DNA of 64,000 nt from Pseudomonas silesiensis. GTDB taxonomy: Bacteria > Pseudomonadota > Gammaproteobacteria > Pseudomonadales > Pseudomonadaceae. Below, piece by piece: positions 26,324 through 33,894 of the stretch. The notes beneath the pieces were generated by a model that worked only from the letters and a program-made list of their open reading frames with translations, searched no databases and had not been told where the DNA came from. The stretch is taken from NCBI RefSeq assembly GCF_001661075.1, contig NZ_CP014870.1, positions 2,872,501-2,936,500 of the forward strand, read 5' to 3'. How positions within the stretch are numbered: position 1 is the stretch's first letter; each line of letters starts with the position of its first letter. A program made the translations under genes and the position numbers.

Positions 26324-26662
26324 ATGAATGAAGCATTACAAATCATCGATCTGCAGCCGGGCGACGGCAAAGCCGCCGTCAAGGGCGCGTTGATCACCAC
26401 GCAATACCGCGGCTGGCTGGAAGACGGCACTGAATTCGATTCCTCCTACAGCCGGGGCAAGCCGTTCCAGTGCGTGATCGGCACCGGTCGGGTGATCAAG
26501 GGCTGGGACCAGGGCATCATCGGCATGCAGGTGGGCGGCAAGCGCAAGTTGCTGGTGCCGGCGCACCTGGCCTATGGCGAGCGGAGCATGGGCAAGATCC
26601 TGCCGAATTCGAATCTGATCTTCGAGATCGAGTTGCTGGAAGTGTTGACCCGGGATGATTGA
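26324..26662 (+). CDS. FKBP-type peptidyl-prolyl isomerase
   Basis: A 112-residue single-domain FKBP. Typical signatures are YRGWLEDGTEFDSSYSRGKPF, VIKGWDQGIIGM and LAYGERSMGKILPNSNLIFEIELL. It isomerises X-Pro bonds in the cytoplasm. The 3' terminal 50 bases are duplicated 1,270 bases downstream, beyond the RHS gene, where they encode NLIVEIELLEVLPRDD and a stop, evidence that a cassette has inserted at the end of this gene. Divergent from the M4 protease gene. Confidence 0.88.
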   Translation: MNEALQIIDLQPGDGKAAVKGALITTQYRGWLEDGTEFDSSYSRGKPFQCVIGTGRVIKGWDQGIIGMQVGGKRKLLVPAHLAYGERSMGKILPNSNLIFEIELLEVLTRDD

Positions 26663-26664
26663 TT
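26612..26664. repeat. Left direct repeat flanking the RHS cassette
   Basis: The 53 bases at the 3' end of the FKBP gene, including its stop codon, recur at 27882-27934 with 4 mismatches. This is the copy currently used by the intact FKBP gene. Confidence 0.9.
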
Positions 26665-26725
26665 GTTTGGTTCTTGATGGAGATCAAAAAATCGCAGCCT
26701 GCCGGGTTCCTGCGGACAATCGTAT

Positions 26726-27694
26726 TTAGGAGGACGTTCTGATTGTTTTTGCCTTCGATCCAGTTTCATTAATATGCTGCAGTCGAGGCAGGTTACCTAT
26801 TCTGGTTATCGCCAGTTCCGGGCGGTTCAATAAGGCCTCCTGGTTTCCCACAGTGATTGAGTCGGGCGTCGGGCGTGCCAGGACGGGCGATTGTGCTCGT
26901 GTGGCGTTATGAGTGGGTACCGGGGGCCGGGGGCTCGGAGGTGAATATGGCGGGGGCAGGCTCAGGCTGGAGAAAGAAGGGGGCAGTGTTTCTGGCGCAG
27001 CTAACGACAGTGTCGAATATCGAGGAGGCCTGTCCATAGTTCGAGCAACCCTCTGAAACCATTGAGCACTTCTTGCCGTCGCAGCTCTCGCCGCTCTGTA
27101 CGCCAGCGTCATGCTGGCAGCCCCAGCGACCACGCTCGAGCTCGCCAGAATCGGTGCTATTACCAAAGCAGCGTTTGCAGAGGCAGCTGTACCAAGTAAT
27201 ACGCCAAGCGCCCCTGTCCCCAGAGCCAAAATGCCTTGTGCAGCAAAACGACCGCTACTGGACAATGCAACGCCCATACCTCCTAACGAAGATGCCACGC
27301 CCCCAGCATCCACTAGGTGGATCAGGACCGTCGGAATAACAAAATGCCCTGTGGGATCACGATAGTTGATGGGATCGCCCATGCAGAACATGTACGGGTT
27401 CAACCCACCCGCCCTAAACGGGCTCAAATTGTCAGGGCTGTGAAAGCGCATCAGAACCGGATTATAGGCTCGATAACCCTTACCCGGCAGGTACCAATGA
27501 GTATGCCTCTCTCGAAGTTCTCCATTGAAACCCAGGCAGGACGAAGGTTGGCGATCTGGCGATTGGTGACCGTAGGCAGAGTACGCCCTCCGGTTGATAT
27601 TACCTTGAACAACTTCCGCTAGCACGGATTGGCTCCGGTCGGTAGCCAGCAGAACGATCAGGGTATTGTTCCGGGAGCGAGTGGACGTGACCAT
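26726..27694 (-). CDS. Short RHS-core protein (orphan, toxin-like)
   Basis: A 322-residue protein. Residues about 38-118 are the RHS repeat-associated core: YSAYG, LGFNGELRE, WYLPGKGYRAYNPVLMRFHS and the DPTGH closing motif at 113-117. A hydrophobic Ala/Gly-rich region (about 120-200) follows, then a Pro/Ser-rich tail with two PPxY motifs (PPRY 223-226, PPPY 247-250). Full RHS toxins have a long cage; this protein has only the junction core and a variable tail. No immunity gene is recognised. GC is lower than neighbours, and the gene lies inside the inserted cassette. Confidence 0.8.
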   Translation of the reverse strand: MVTSTRSRNNTLIVLLATDRSQSVLAEVVQGNINRRAYSAYGHQSPDRQPSSCLGFNGELRERHTHWYLPGKGYRAYNPVLMRFHSPDNLSPFRAGGLNPYMFCMGDPINYRDPTGHFVIPTVLIHLVDAGGVASSLGGMGVALSSSGRFAAQGILALGTGALGVLLGTAASANAALVIAPILASSSVVAGAASMTLAYRAARAATARSAQWFQRVARTMDRPPRYSTLSLAAPETLPPSFSSLSLPPPYSPPSPRPPVPTHNATRAQSPVLARPTPDSITVGNQEALLNRPELAITRIGNLPRLQHINETGSKAKTIRTSS

Positions 27695-27881
27695 CGGTAT
27701 CGTGCCTCAGGGAATGGAGGGCGGTTTTTTGTTTTTACAGTAGTGGCCGTGCTCCTTGTACTAGCAGAACTGATAGGGGACTTGAGAGCGTCCGCAAAGG
27801 ATGCTTCCAGGCCAGGGGATTTCTCTGTTTTTTTCTAGAGTTAAAAGTGTCGGTCCCCTATCCCGTTCGCCATGTTTGCCA

Positions 27882-27934
27882 AATCTGATTGTCGAGATCG
27901 AGTTGCTGGAAGTGCTGCCCCGGGATGATTGATT
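27882..27934. repeat. Right direct repeat: remnant FKBP 3' end
   Basis: This is 92% identical to 26612-26664. Read on the plus strand it encodes NLIVEIELLEVLPRDD and a stop, so it is a truncated former FKBP gene end, now detached from its gene. Confidence 0.9.
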
Positions 27935-27935
27935 C

Positions 27936-28967
27936 TCAGGGCTGAAAGGTGTCCCGGTAGGCATAAAGGCCCGGTGTGCCGCCGGTCATCACGAACAATA
28001 CGTTGTCCCCGGAACCGAAGCGTCCTTGCCCGAGATCGGCCAACAGCCCGGCGAAGGCTTTGCCGGAATACACCGGGTCGATCAGCAGGCCTTCGGCACG
28101 CGCCATCAGGCGTACGGCGTCTTGCATGGCTTGCGTTGGCAGGCCGTAGCCGTCGCCCAGTTGACTGCCGTCGATGACAATTTCTTCAGGCTGCACGATG
28201 GCGCTGCTGCCCAACAGTGTCAGCGCGTCCCGGGTCAATTGCAGGGTCCGGGCCGCCGACGTATCTCGATCGGATAATACCGAATAGGACTTGACGATCG
28301 AGGTGCCGCGATTCAGCAACCGGAAGCCGGCCGCGAGCCCGGCATGGGTACCGGCGCTGCCGTTGGGCACGACTACCTGATTGAAGGTGAGACCGAGTTC
28401 GGCCTCCTGCTGCGCGATCTCTGCCGCACAGCGCGCATAACCGAGACTGCCCAGGGGTGTTGAACCGCCCGTGGGAATCACCAGCACCTTGCGACCCGAA
28501 TCCCGAAGTTGCGCGGCGCGTATCTCGGCCGTCGCGACTGAATCGCTGCCCCCGGCCAGCACCTGCAGGTGTGCGCCGAACAACTGATCGAGCAGAACGT
28601 TGCCGTTGCGTTCGTAATCCACATCGGTCTTGGGCACCGATCGGGTAAGGATCAATTCGCAGGCGATGCCCAGGCGAGCACACACGGCTGCGGTCAGGCG
28701 CGCATGGTTGGACTGAAGACCGCCCACGGTAATGACCGTGTCGACCCCGACCTGCTGCGCTGCGCCGATATGAAACTCGAGCTTGCGCAGTTTGTTGCCG
28801 CCACCGCCGATCAACATGTGATCGTCGCGCTTGAGAAACAGGCCAATGCCCTGCGCCTTGAGGCCCAACAGCTGTTCAAGGCGTTCAGCCCGCTGAATCG
28901 GGGTGGGACCTTGCAACAGGTCTGCTCGCGCAAACGAACTCAGCAACTTGTCCAGTAGGGTATGCAT
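27936..28967 (-). CDS. PLP-dependent D-cysteine desulfhydrase / ACC deaminase family
   Basis: A 343-residue PLP enzyme of the tryptophan-synthase-beta fold. The PLP lysine is in GGGNKLRKLEFH, followed by the QSNHAR motif and the glycine-rich phosphate-binding region IPTGGSTPLGSLGY. The C-terminal VYSGKAFAGL and MTGGTPGLYAY are typical of DcyD-like members. It most likely converts D-cysteine to pyruvate, H2S and ammonia; true ACC deaminase activity is less likely but not excluded. The ATG at 28967 has GAGG upstream. It ends within two bases of the RHS cassette's right repeat. Confidence 0.83.
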   Translation of the reverse strand: MHTLLDKLLSSFARADLLQGPTPIQRAERLEQLLGLKAQGIGLFLKRDDHMLIGGGGNKLRKLEFHIGAAQQVGVDTVITVGGLQSNHARLTAAVCARLGIACELILTRSVPKTDVDYERNGNVLLDQLFGAHLQVLAGGSDSVATAEIRAAQLRDSGRKVLVIPTGGSTPLGSLGYARCAAEIAQQEAELGLTFNQVVVPNGSAGTHAGLAAGFRLLNRGTSIVKSYSVLSDRDTSAARTLQLTRDALTLLGSSAIVQPEEIVIDGSQLGDGYGLPTQAMQDAVRLMARAEGLLIDPVYSGKAFAGLLADLGQGRFGSGDNVLFVMTGGTPGLYAYRDTFQP

Positions 28968-29168
28968 CAATAGGGCCTCGTTGTTCGCATTTTATTCATG
29001 GGACTGTATGAACAAAGGCCTTCGGTGATAAACCCATCGCCAGTTATTACTCTTCTTACATGATGTAATTAATAGCGAGTGGCTTGATCGCTATGACGGC
29101 GGATTTTTCCGGCCGGTTTCGATAGGCTAAGCGGCCTCGGATATTCATGCTTTTGCAGGGGAGGGCGA

Positions 29169-29645
29169 GTGTCGCCAATCAATGAATACATCGCTTATGT
29201 GCAATTGCTGGACGACGCTTATCGGCACTGGACCGGTGAAAGCCTGCCGGCTCCCCGGGCGCTGACAGGACTTGAGCGCTTGCACTGGTTGCACGCGCAT
29301 GCGCCTTACAGCCTGCTGGCCCATGGTACGGAAGACGACCCTTGTTTCTTCTACGCCAATGAACAGGCGCTGGCCTGCTTCAAATACCCGCGCTCCGCGT
29401 TCCTGGGCATGCCGTCACGGTTCAGCGCTTCGCCGCTGGATCGCGCCATGCGCCAGTCGCTGCTGGAGCAGGTCACGGCCAACGGCATTGCCCATGGTTA
29501 CAGTGGTTATCGGGTGGACCGGGACGGCGAAGCGTTCATGATTCACGAAGGCAAGGTCTGGACGCTGATTGATCAGCGCGGCGAAAACCGTGGCCAGGCG
29601 GCGTTGTTCTGGCCGGATGAGCGGAGTATTGGCCGGGTCGATTGA
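29169..29645 (+). CDS. MEKHLA-domain protein
   Basis: A 158-residue soluble protein with a GTG start preceded by AGGGGAGG. It matches the MEKHLA family (PAS-like domain found alone in bacteria): HAPYSLLAHGTEDDPCFFYAN, ALACFKYPRSAFLGMPSR and HEGKVWTLIDQ are characteristic. A sensory or ligand-binding role is inferred from the PAS-like fold. It is a single gene, followed by REP sequences. Confidence 0.8.
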   Translation: MSPINEYIAYVQLLDDAYRHWTGESLPAPRALTGLERLHWLHAHAPYSLLAHGTEDDPCFFYANEQALACFKYPRSAFLGMPSRFSASPLDRAMRQSLLEQVTANGIAHGYSGYRVDRDGEAFMIHEGKVWTLIDQRGENRGQAALFWPDERSIGRVD

Positions 29646-29659
29646 GGCGTGGGCAGGAC

Positions 29660-29876
29660 CGCTTCGCCTCGCGAAGAGGCCATCACATTCAATATCAATG
29701 TCGACTGACCCACCGCCATCGCGAGCAAGCTCGCTCCCACAGGGATTCATGCGAGTTTGGATATTTTGTATCCACCACAAATCACTGTGGGAGCGGGCTT
29801 GCCCGCGAAGGGGCCGTTACATTCAATATCAATGGCGACTGCCCCAGCGCTTTCGCGGGCAAGCCCACTCCCACAG
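29660..29876. repeat. Cluster of three REP elements (two REPINs)
   Basis: REPs lie at 29717-29741, 29784-29810 (GTGGGAGCGGGCTTGCCCGC) and 29850-29876 in alternating orientation. The spacers at 29680-29710 and 29812-29846 share CATTCAATATCAATG. A degraded fourth REP appears at about 29660. They fill the gap between the convergent MEKHLA and DUF3077 genes. Confidence 0.85.
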
Positions 29877-29940
29877 GGCATCGTCATGCGAGGGAGCGAG
29901 GTAGCTATTCAGTGCTGCGCACGAATCTGCATGTGCGGGT

Positions 29941-30225
29941 TCATGCGTCACCTTGCGCTTGAGCGGCGTGCAGGCCGTCGATGGAAGCCTGGACCAGTGA
30001 GCGTGCGGTGCCGAGCATCTGGGAACTGGCCCAGCGTAATGAAGCCGTGTATTCGGGACGGGTTGCGTTGGGGGCTTGGAGGGCCAGGTCTTCGGCGCAG
30101 CTGAGGTAGACCGCGGCGTGTTCGAGAGCGTCGAGTAACGGGATATCGGGCTGAACGGCGAACAGGTGATGGTCGACGTGATCGCAGCGGGCGAAGAGGG
30201 TGGATTTTGTGGTTGGTTCGGTCAT
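29941..30225 (-). CDS. DUF3077-domain protein
   Basis: A 94-residue protein of the Pseudomonas-typical DUF3077 family, helical, with the core FAVQPDIPLLDALEHAAVYL and a C-terminal SSQMLGTARSLVQAS helix. GGGAG lies 7 bases before the ATG at 30225; a nearby ATG at 30231 is the alternative. Function is unknown. Confidence 0.75.
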   Translation of the reverse strand: MTEPTTKSTLFARCDHVDHHLFAVQPDIPLLDALEHAAVYLSCAEDLALQAPNATRPEYTASLRWASSQMLGTARSLVQASIDGLHAAQAQGDA

Positions 30226-30668
30226 GTGCATCTCCCAGAAAGTGGAGTTGCCACGAATCGCCGTCAAACGATTTGGGTGGCAACTGTACGCAGGTTGACG
30301 GACCGGTCCTAGGAACCCGGCGCACTCGAAAGCGCCCCACGCACAGCTGCCATAGCACTGAGCAAGGACCTAGGAAAAAACGGAGCCGTCAAACCCCATC
30401 ACGAATGAGTCGTGACAGGCGCGAGGATAGGGAGTGAGGCTGGAGCAGTCAACCGGCGGCGCCTGTGGTGCAGAGCATTGCGCAGCTGATTGCAGGAATA
30501 TGAGCGCTTACATTCCTGTGGCGAGAAAATCGACAAGCGGTAGCCTTTCGCTCTACGTTCCCGGGCCGTACTGTCAAACCTGACAGTAGTCACTTCCCTC
30601 ACTTGCGCGTTTCAATGTCTCCCTGCAGTCAAGCCGAGGTGGCATGAACTGGTGCAGGGAGAGCAGAA
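30226..30668. other. Intergenic region with palindromes, no clear gene
   Basis: This region of 443 bases contains two CCTAGG-centred sites (near 30310 and 30369) and the perfect dyad at 30569-30588. I see no tRNA-like fold and no frame with good coding properties. Confidence 0.4.
30569..30588. promoter_or_regulatory. Perfect 8-bp inverted repeat, LexA-like operator
   Basis: TACTGTCA-AACC-TGACAGTA is a perfect dyad containing CTGT-N8-ACAG, the spacing of a LexA box, but with a GC-containing core unlike the AT-rich consensus. It lies 80 bases upstream of the small gene at 30669 and may be an operator for LexA or another repressor. Confidence 0.4.
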
Positions 30669-30983
30669 ATGAAAGAGCCCGTCACTCCAATAATCAGAAT
30701 GGGTACGATCAGCGCGTTGACCGTGGTCGAGGTCGGAGCGATCCCGACGACCTTTGCCATGGTCACTACCGAGGGGTGCTCTTCCAGGTTGGCAGTCCGG
30801 ATAGGTGCCAATTGCACTGCTGGAGGCGAGGTCTGTTTTTCCGTCGGGGACGAAGTGGAATATACGTTGGTCGAGGGCGCGGCCGGGGAACCGCCAAGAG
30901 CCCGGGACCTGATGAAGTCAGGGAACCATCGCGACGCCATTGTCGATGAGTACTGCCAGCCGATCCGCAACAACTTTGCATAG
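30669..30983 (+). CDS. Possible divergent cold-shock-domain-like protein
   Basis: A 104-residue frame with AGGGAG 8 bases upstream of the ATG. The stretch from MVTTEGCSS through VGDEVEYTLVEG to PRARDLM aligns by eye with the second half of a cold-shock domain (GDEVEYELEEG-type strand, PRARNV-type end), while the RNP1 motif is not recognisable. A 124-codon frame on the opposite strand is less convincing. If real, it may bind single-stranded nucleic acid weakly or not at all. Low confidence. Confidence 0.35.
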   Translation: MKEPVTPIIRMGTISALTVVEVGAIPTTFAMVTTEGCSSRLAVRIGANCTAGGEVCFSVGDEVEYTLVEGAAGEPPRARDLMKSGNHRDAIVDEYCQPIRNNFA

Positions 30984-30995
30984 TTACCCTTGTAC

Positions 30996-31763
30996 TCATG
31001 CACTGAGTCGGGTTCGCAACAACCTGGCCATGTCCTCCAGTTCCGCCGCCGGGTTACGCCCGATCAGCATCCACGCGTGTTCCAGGTCAGCCCAGTAGAC
31101 GACGTTGAGCCCACGCCGCCGTTCGTGCGCAAAGGGTCGACTGCCGCTGCTGGACCGGGTCACGCACAGCGCAAGCGGGCCGTGCGCCGGGTCCAGCCAG
31201 GTCATTTGGGCGATGGGCACGCCGTCGTATTCGAGGATTTGCGCGCGCTTGAATTGCGCGGGCGGCAAGTTCAGTTTGGCCGCCGTCAGATTGAGCCCCA
31301 GACGCGCGTCGATGGTTCGCAGTTGCGCACGCTGGGCGGCTTCGTCACCCGGCAGATGGTCCAGGGTCTGCGGTACGTAGAGCGCCATGTAGTCCGCGAG
31401 CCGTGCACGCCAGTTGGTTTTCTGCAGGCTCGACTGCCAGTTGAGGAACAGCCGGTCCGCCACCACACTGCTGACCACCAGCCCGGCTGCTGCGGCAAGG
31501 AACCAGCGCCGATTCATCGCCGGGCGCTCAGGGCTGGGCAAGCTGTCGAGCATGGACTGCAAACGTTCCACGGGCGCTTGTCGGCCTGCTTGATCGTAGG
31601 CGTCCTTGAACGGCAGGCTGCTGCGGGCCAGCCATTGCAGGCGCAGGTTGAGCAGCGAGTCTTCGGCGATGGCGGCATCGATGCGGCTGCGTTGTTCGGT
31701 GTCGAGCTGGTCGTCGAGGTAGGCCACCAGTTGCTCGTCCGAAGGGATCCCGTGATCGTTCAT
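30996..31763 (-). CDS. Anti-sigma factor, single transmembrane
   Basis: A 255-residue protein: N-terminal cytoplasmic anti-sigma domain (DEQLVAYLDDQLDTEQRSRIDAAIAED), one membrane helix at about residues 86-103 (RRWFLAAAAGLVVSSVVADRL) and a periplasmic domain of about 150 residues. The zinc-binding HxxxCxxC motif of ZAS anti-sigmas is absent. The ATG overlaps the sigma factor stop (ATGA), so the two are coupled. It should hold the ECF sigma at the membrane until an envelope signal. Confidence 0.82.
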   Translation of the reverse strand: MNDHGIPSDEQLVAYLDDQLDTEQRSRIDAAIAEDSLLNLRLQWLARSSLPFKDAYDQAGRQAPVERLQSMLDSLPSPERPAMNRRWFLAAAAGLVVSSVVADRLFLNWQSSLQKTNWRARLADYMALYVPQTLDHLPGDEAAQRAQLRTIDARLGLNLTAAKLNLPPAQFKRAQILEYDGVPIAQMTWLDPAHGPLALCVTRSSSGSRPFAHERRRGLNVVYWADLEHAWMLIGRNPAAELEDMARLLRTRLSA

Positions 31764-32287
31764 CGACGTTCTTCTGTGGAGGGGCTCGGCACGGCGTGCA
31801 ACGGCGGGTACTCGGCAAGCTTCACCCGTGCGGTGGCCAGGCGGCTCGTCACCGTGCCGAGAGGTACTTGCAGCACCTCGGCGACCTCGTGATAGGACAA
31901 GCCTTCGACATAGGCGAGAAAGACGCATTCACGCTGGGTTTCGGGCAGCGCGTCGACGCGCCGAATCACCTGAGTGGCGAAGACATTGGGTTGCGCCGCA
32001 TGTTCTCCGTCGAACGACAAGGCGTTGTCGGCCCCCACCAGGGCCTGACCCTGGCGCACCCGGCGCGAGCGGACCTCGTTGAGCCAGATCGAATGCAAAA
32101 TGCTCAGCAGCCAACAATCCATGCGGGTGCCCGGAGCCAACTGCCGGACACGCTCGAGCGCCCGTACGCAGGTGGCCTGCACAAGTTCTTCGGCGACATG
32201 CCGTTGCCGGGACAGCAGCAGGCCGTAGCGCCATAGACGCGCCAGATGCTGGCCGAGTTCGGCCCGTAATGCCTGATCGCTGGCGAT
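31760..32287 (-). CDS. ECF-family RNA polymerase sigma factor
   Basis: An ECF sigma factor with region 2 (LWRYGLLLSRQRHVAEELVQ, DCWLLSILHSIWLNEVRSRR) and region 4 (LPETQRECVFLAYVEGLSYHEVAEVL, GTVTSRLATARVKL). Start is a problem: homology begins just after a perfect GGAGG at about 32293-32297, but the codon at proper spacing is ATC (32287-32285); no ATG, GTG or TTG occurs in frame until the middle of region 2. The only standard alternative is GTG at 32377, inside the upstream gene and without homology. I place the start at the ATC. Coupled to the anti-sigma gene. Confidence 0.82.
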   Translation of the reverse strand: MASDQALRAELGQHLARLWRYGLLLSRQRHVAEELVQATCVRALERVRQLAPGTRMDCWLLSILHSIWLNEVRSRRVRQGQALVGADNALSFDGEHAAQPNVFATQVIRRVDALPETQRECVFLAYVEGLSYHEVAEVLQVPLGTVTSRLATARVKLAEYPPLHAVPSPSTEERR

Positions 32288-32312
32288 GGCGACCTCCGTT
32301 CGCTTTGGGGTG

Positions 32313-32846
32313 TCAGGTTTTCGACGAATCGTTGATGGCCGCGGCCAGGTCCTGGTATTCCTCGCAACTGCTGCCACAGATCGATTTGATCTGCTGCAAT
32401 TGCTCCTGCGCCAGGTCCAGCCGACCCTTGATCACATAGGCTTCGCCCAGGTACTCACGCACCTGCGCGTACTGCGGGTCGAGTTTGACCGCTTGCAGGT
32501 AATACCCGATGCCTTCGTCGGTGCGCCCCAGTTTACGCGTAGCGTAACCGCGATAGTTCAAGGCTTTGGCGGTGTTCGGCTGTTGCAGCGTGTCGAGCAG
32601 CGCGAGGGCTTCTGCATAGCGACCGTCTTTGGCCAGGCGATAGGCGTAATCGGTGCGGTCGGCGTCCGGGACCAGGCTGCTGTCCTGCATCAGGCATTTC
32701 TGTTGCTTGCTGTCCCAGACCTGGCCTTTGGGGCATTCGGGTTTTTGGACAGGTTCCTCCTCATCACCCTCGGCGAATGCAAGTGAGCCGGACAGCGCGA
32801 AAGCCAGCAGCAGTGGGGTAGCGAAAGCAGCAAGACGGATGTTCAT
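32313..32846 (-). CDS. Periplasmic TPR protein upstream of the sigma factor
   Basis: A 177-residue protein with a signal peptide (MNIRLAAFATPLLLAFALSG, cleavage near AFA). Four cysteines are in two pairs (C38/C51 in PECPKGQ-KCL; C156/C161 in SICGSSCEE). TPR-like helices cover residues 67-145 (YAYRLAKDGRYAEALALLD, GYYLQAVKLDPQYAQVREYLG). GGAG precedes the ATG. It is the first gene of the sigma/anti-sigma transcription unit and could feed the signal to the anti-sigma's periplasmic domain. Confidence 0.77.
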   Translation of the reverse strand: MNIRLAAFATPLLLAFALSGSLAFAEGDEEEPVQKPECPKGQVWDSKQQKCLMQDSSLVPDADRTDYAYRLAKDGRYAEALALLDTLQQPNTAKALNYRGYATRKLGRTDEGIGYYLQAVKLDPQYAQVREYLGEAYVIKGRLDLAQEQLQQIKSICGSSCEEYQDLAAAINDSSKT

Positions 32847-32927
32847 TGGCGATGCTCCACGGGTTGATGCGTTTCAATTCGAACCAGTCAAGATTGAGAC
32901 ATCGAGCAGGCCAACATCGTTGAATGT

Positions 32928-33881
32928 TCAGCTCAGCAGACGAATCGGAGCGCCCGCCGACCAGGCCTGGATGTCCTCGATCATCTGCGAAAAGAACTGC
33001 TGGTAGTTCTGCCGGCTGACGTACCCGACATGCGGCGTGGCCAGTACATTCTCCAGGGTGCGCCATGGATGAAGCGCGGGCAACGGTTCCTGCTCGAACA
33101 CGTCCAGCGCCGCGCCGGCCAGTCGTTGTTTTTGCAGTGCCTTGATCAACGCCGCTTCATCGACGATCGGCCCGCGGGCGGTGTTGACCAGTAGCGCGGT
33201 GGGCTTCATCCAGTCCAGCGCTTCGGTGTCGACCATGCCACGGGTGCGCTCGCTGAGCACCAGGTGCACCGACAGCACATCGGCTTGTTCGAACAATTCC
33301 TGCTTGCTGACATAGGTGACGTCGACTTCGGCCGCGCGTTCGGCGGTCAGGTTCTCGCTCCAGGCAATCACCCGCATGCCGAACACCTGGCCGAACCGGG
33401 CGACACGCCGCCCGATGCTGCCCAGGCCGAGAATCCCCAGGGTCTTGCCGTGCAGGTCGCCACCCAGGCCTTGTTGCCAACCGCCTGCGCGTAAGGCGTT
33501 GGCTTCCCCCACAAGGTTACGCGTGGCGGCCATGATCAGCGCCCAGGTCAATTCTGGCGCGGCGTGTTTATAGCTGTCGGTGCCGCACACCTGAATGCCC
33601 AGTGCGGCGGCGGCCTTAAGGTCCAGGGCGGCGTTGCGCATGCCCCCGGTGACCAGCAGTTTGAGTTTTGGCAAACGCTGCAACAGATCCTGGTCGAATC
33701 GGGTGCGCTCGCGCATCACACAGATCACCTCGAACTCACCCAGGCGCTGCGCCAGGGTTGCGTTGTCGGCGGGGTAGTCATGAATAAAATTCACCTGGCC
33801 GATGGGGTCCAGCGCCGACCAGTCCACCACGTCCCGGGCCACATCCTGCCAGTCATCGATTACCGCAATCTGCAACGCCAT
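32928..33881 (-). CDS. D-2-hydroxyacid dehydrogenase family protein
   Basis: A 317-residue NAD-dependent oxidoreductase. The nucleotide-binding motif is LGILGLGSIGRRVARFG. The catalytic Arg is in VNTARGPIVDE, the Glu in DVFEQEPLP and the His in ATPHVGYVS. The family includes phosphoglycerate and glyoxylate/hydroxypyruvate reductases; without a C-terminal ACT domain it is not SerA. GAGG lies before the ATG. It is 13 bases downstream of the alpha/beta hydrolase gene on the same strand. Confidence 0.85.
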   Translation of the reverse strand: MALQIAVIDDWQDVARDVVDWSALDPIGQVNFIHDYPADNATLAQRLGEFEVICVMRERTRFDQDLLQRLPKLKLLVTGGMRNAALDLKAAAALGIQVCGTDSYKHAAPELTWALIMAATRNLVGEANALRAGGWQQGLGGDLHGKTLGILGLGSIGRRVARFGQVFGMRVIAWSENLTAERAAEVDVTYVSKQELFEQADVLSVHLVLSERTRGMVDTEALDWMKPTALLVNTARGPIVDEAALIKALQKQRLAGAALDVFEQEPLPALHPWRTLENVLATPHVGYVSRQNYQQFFSQMIEDIQAWSAGAPIRLLS

Positions 33882-33894
33882 CAGCCTTACCTCA

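Larger units (their letters stand above)
26665..27934. mobile_element. Inserted RHS cassette (1,270 bp) bounded by duplicated FKBP 3' end
   Basis: The segment between the two copies of the FKBP 3' end holds one RHS-core gene and about 190 bases of AT-richer leader. No integrase or transposase is encoded inside. The right repeat still encodes an in-frame FKBP C-terminus, so the cassette appears to have brought or displaced a 3' end, as integrating elements do at gene ends. Mechanism is inference; homologous recombination between related loci is an alternative. Confidence 0.65.

Noticed and set aside
29660..29876. Short repeats as a CRISPR array
   Set aside because: Repeats are inverted REP hairpins with related spacers, few in number and without cas genes.
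30629..31003. 124-codon minus-strand frame opposite the cold-shock-like frame
   Set aside because: Ser/Thr/Pro-rich shadow; the plus-strand frame has a ribosome binding site and weak domain similarity.
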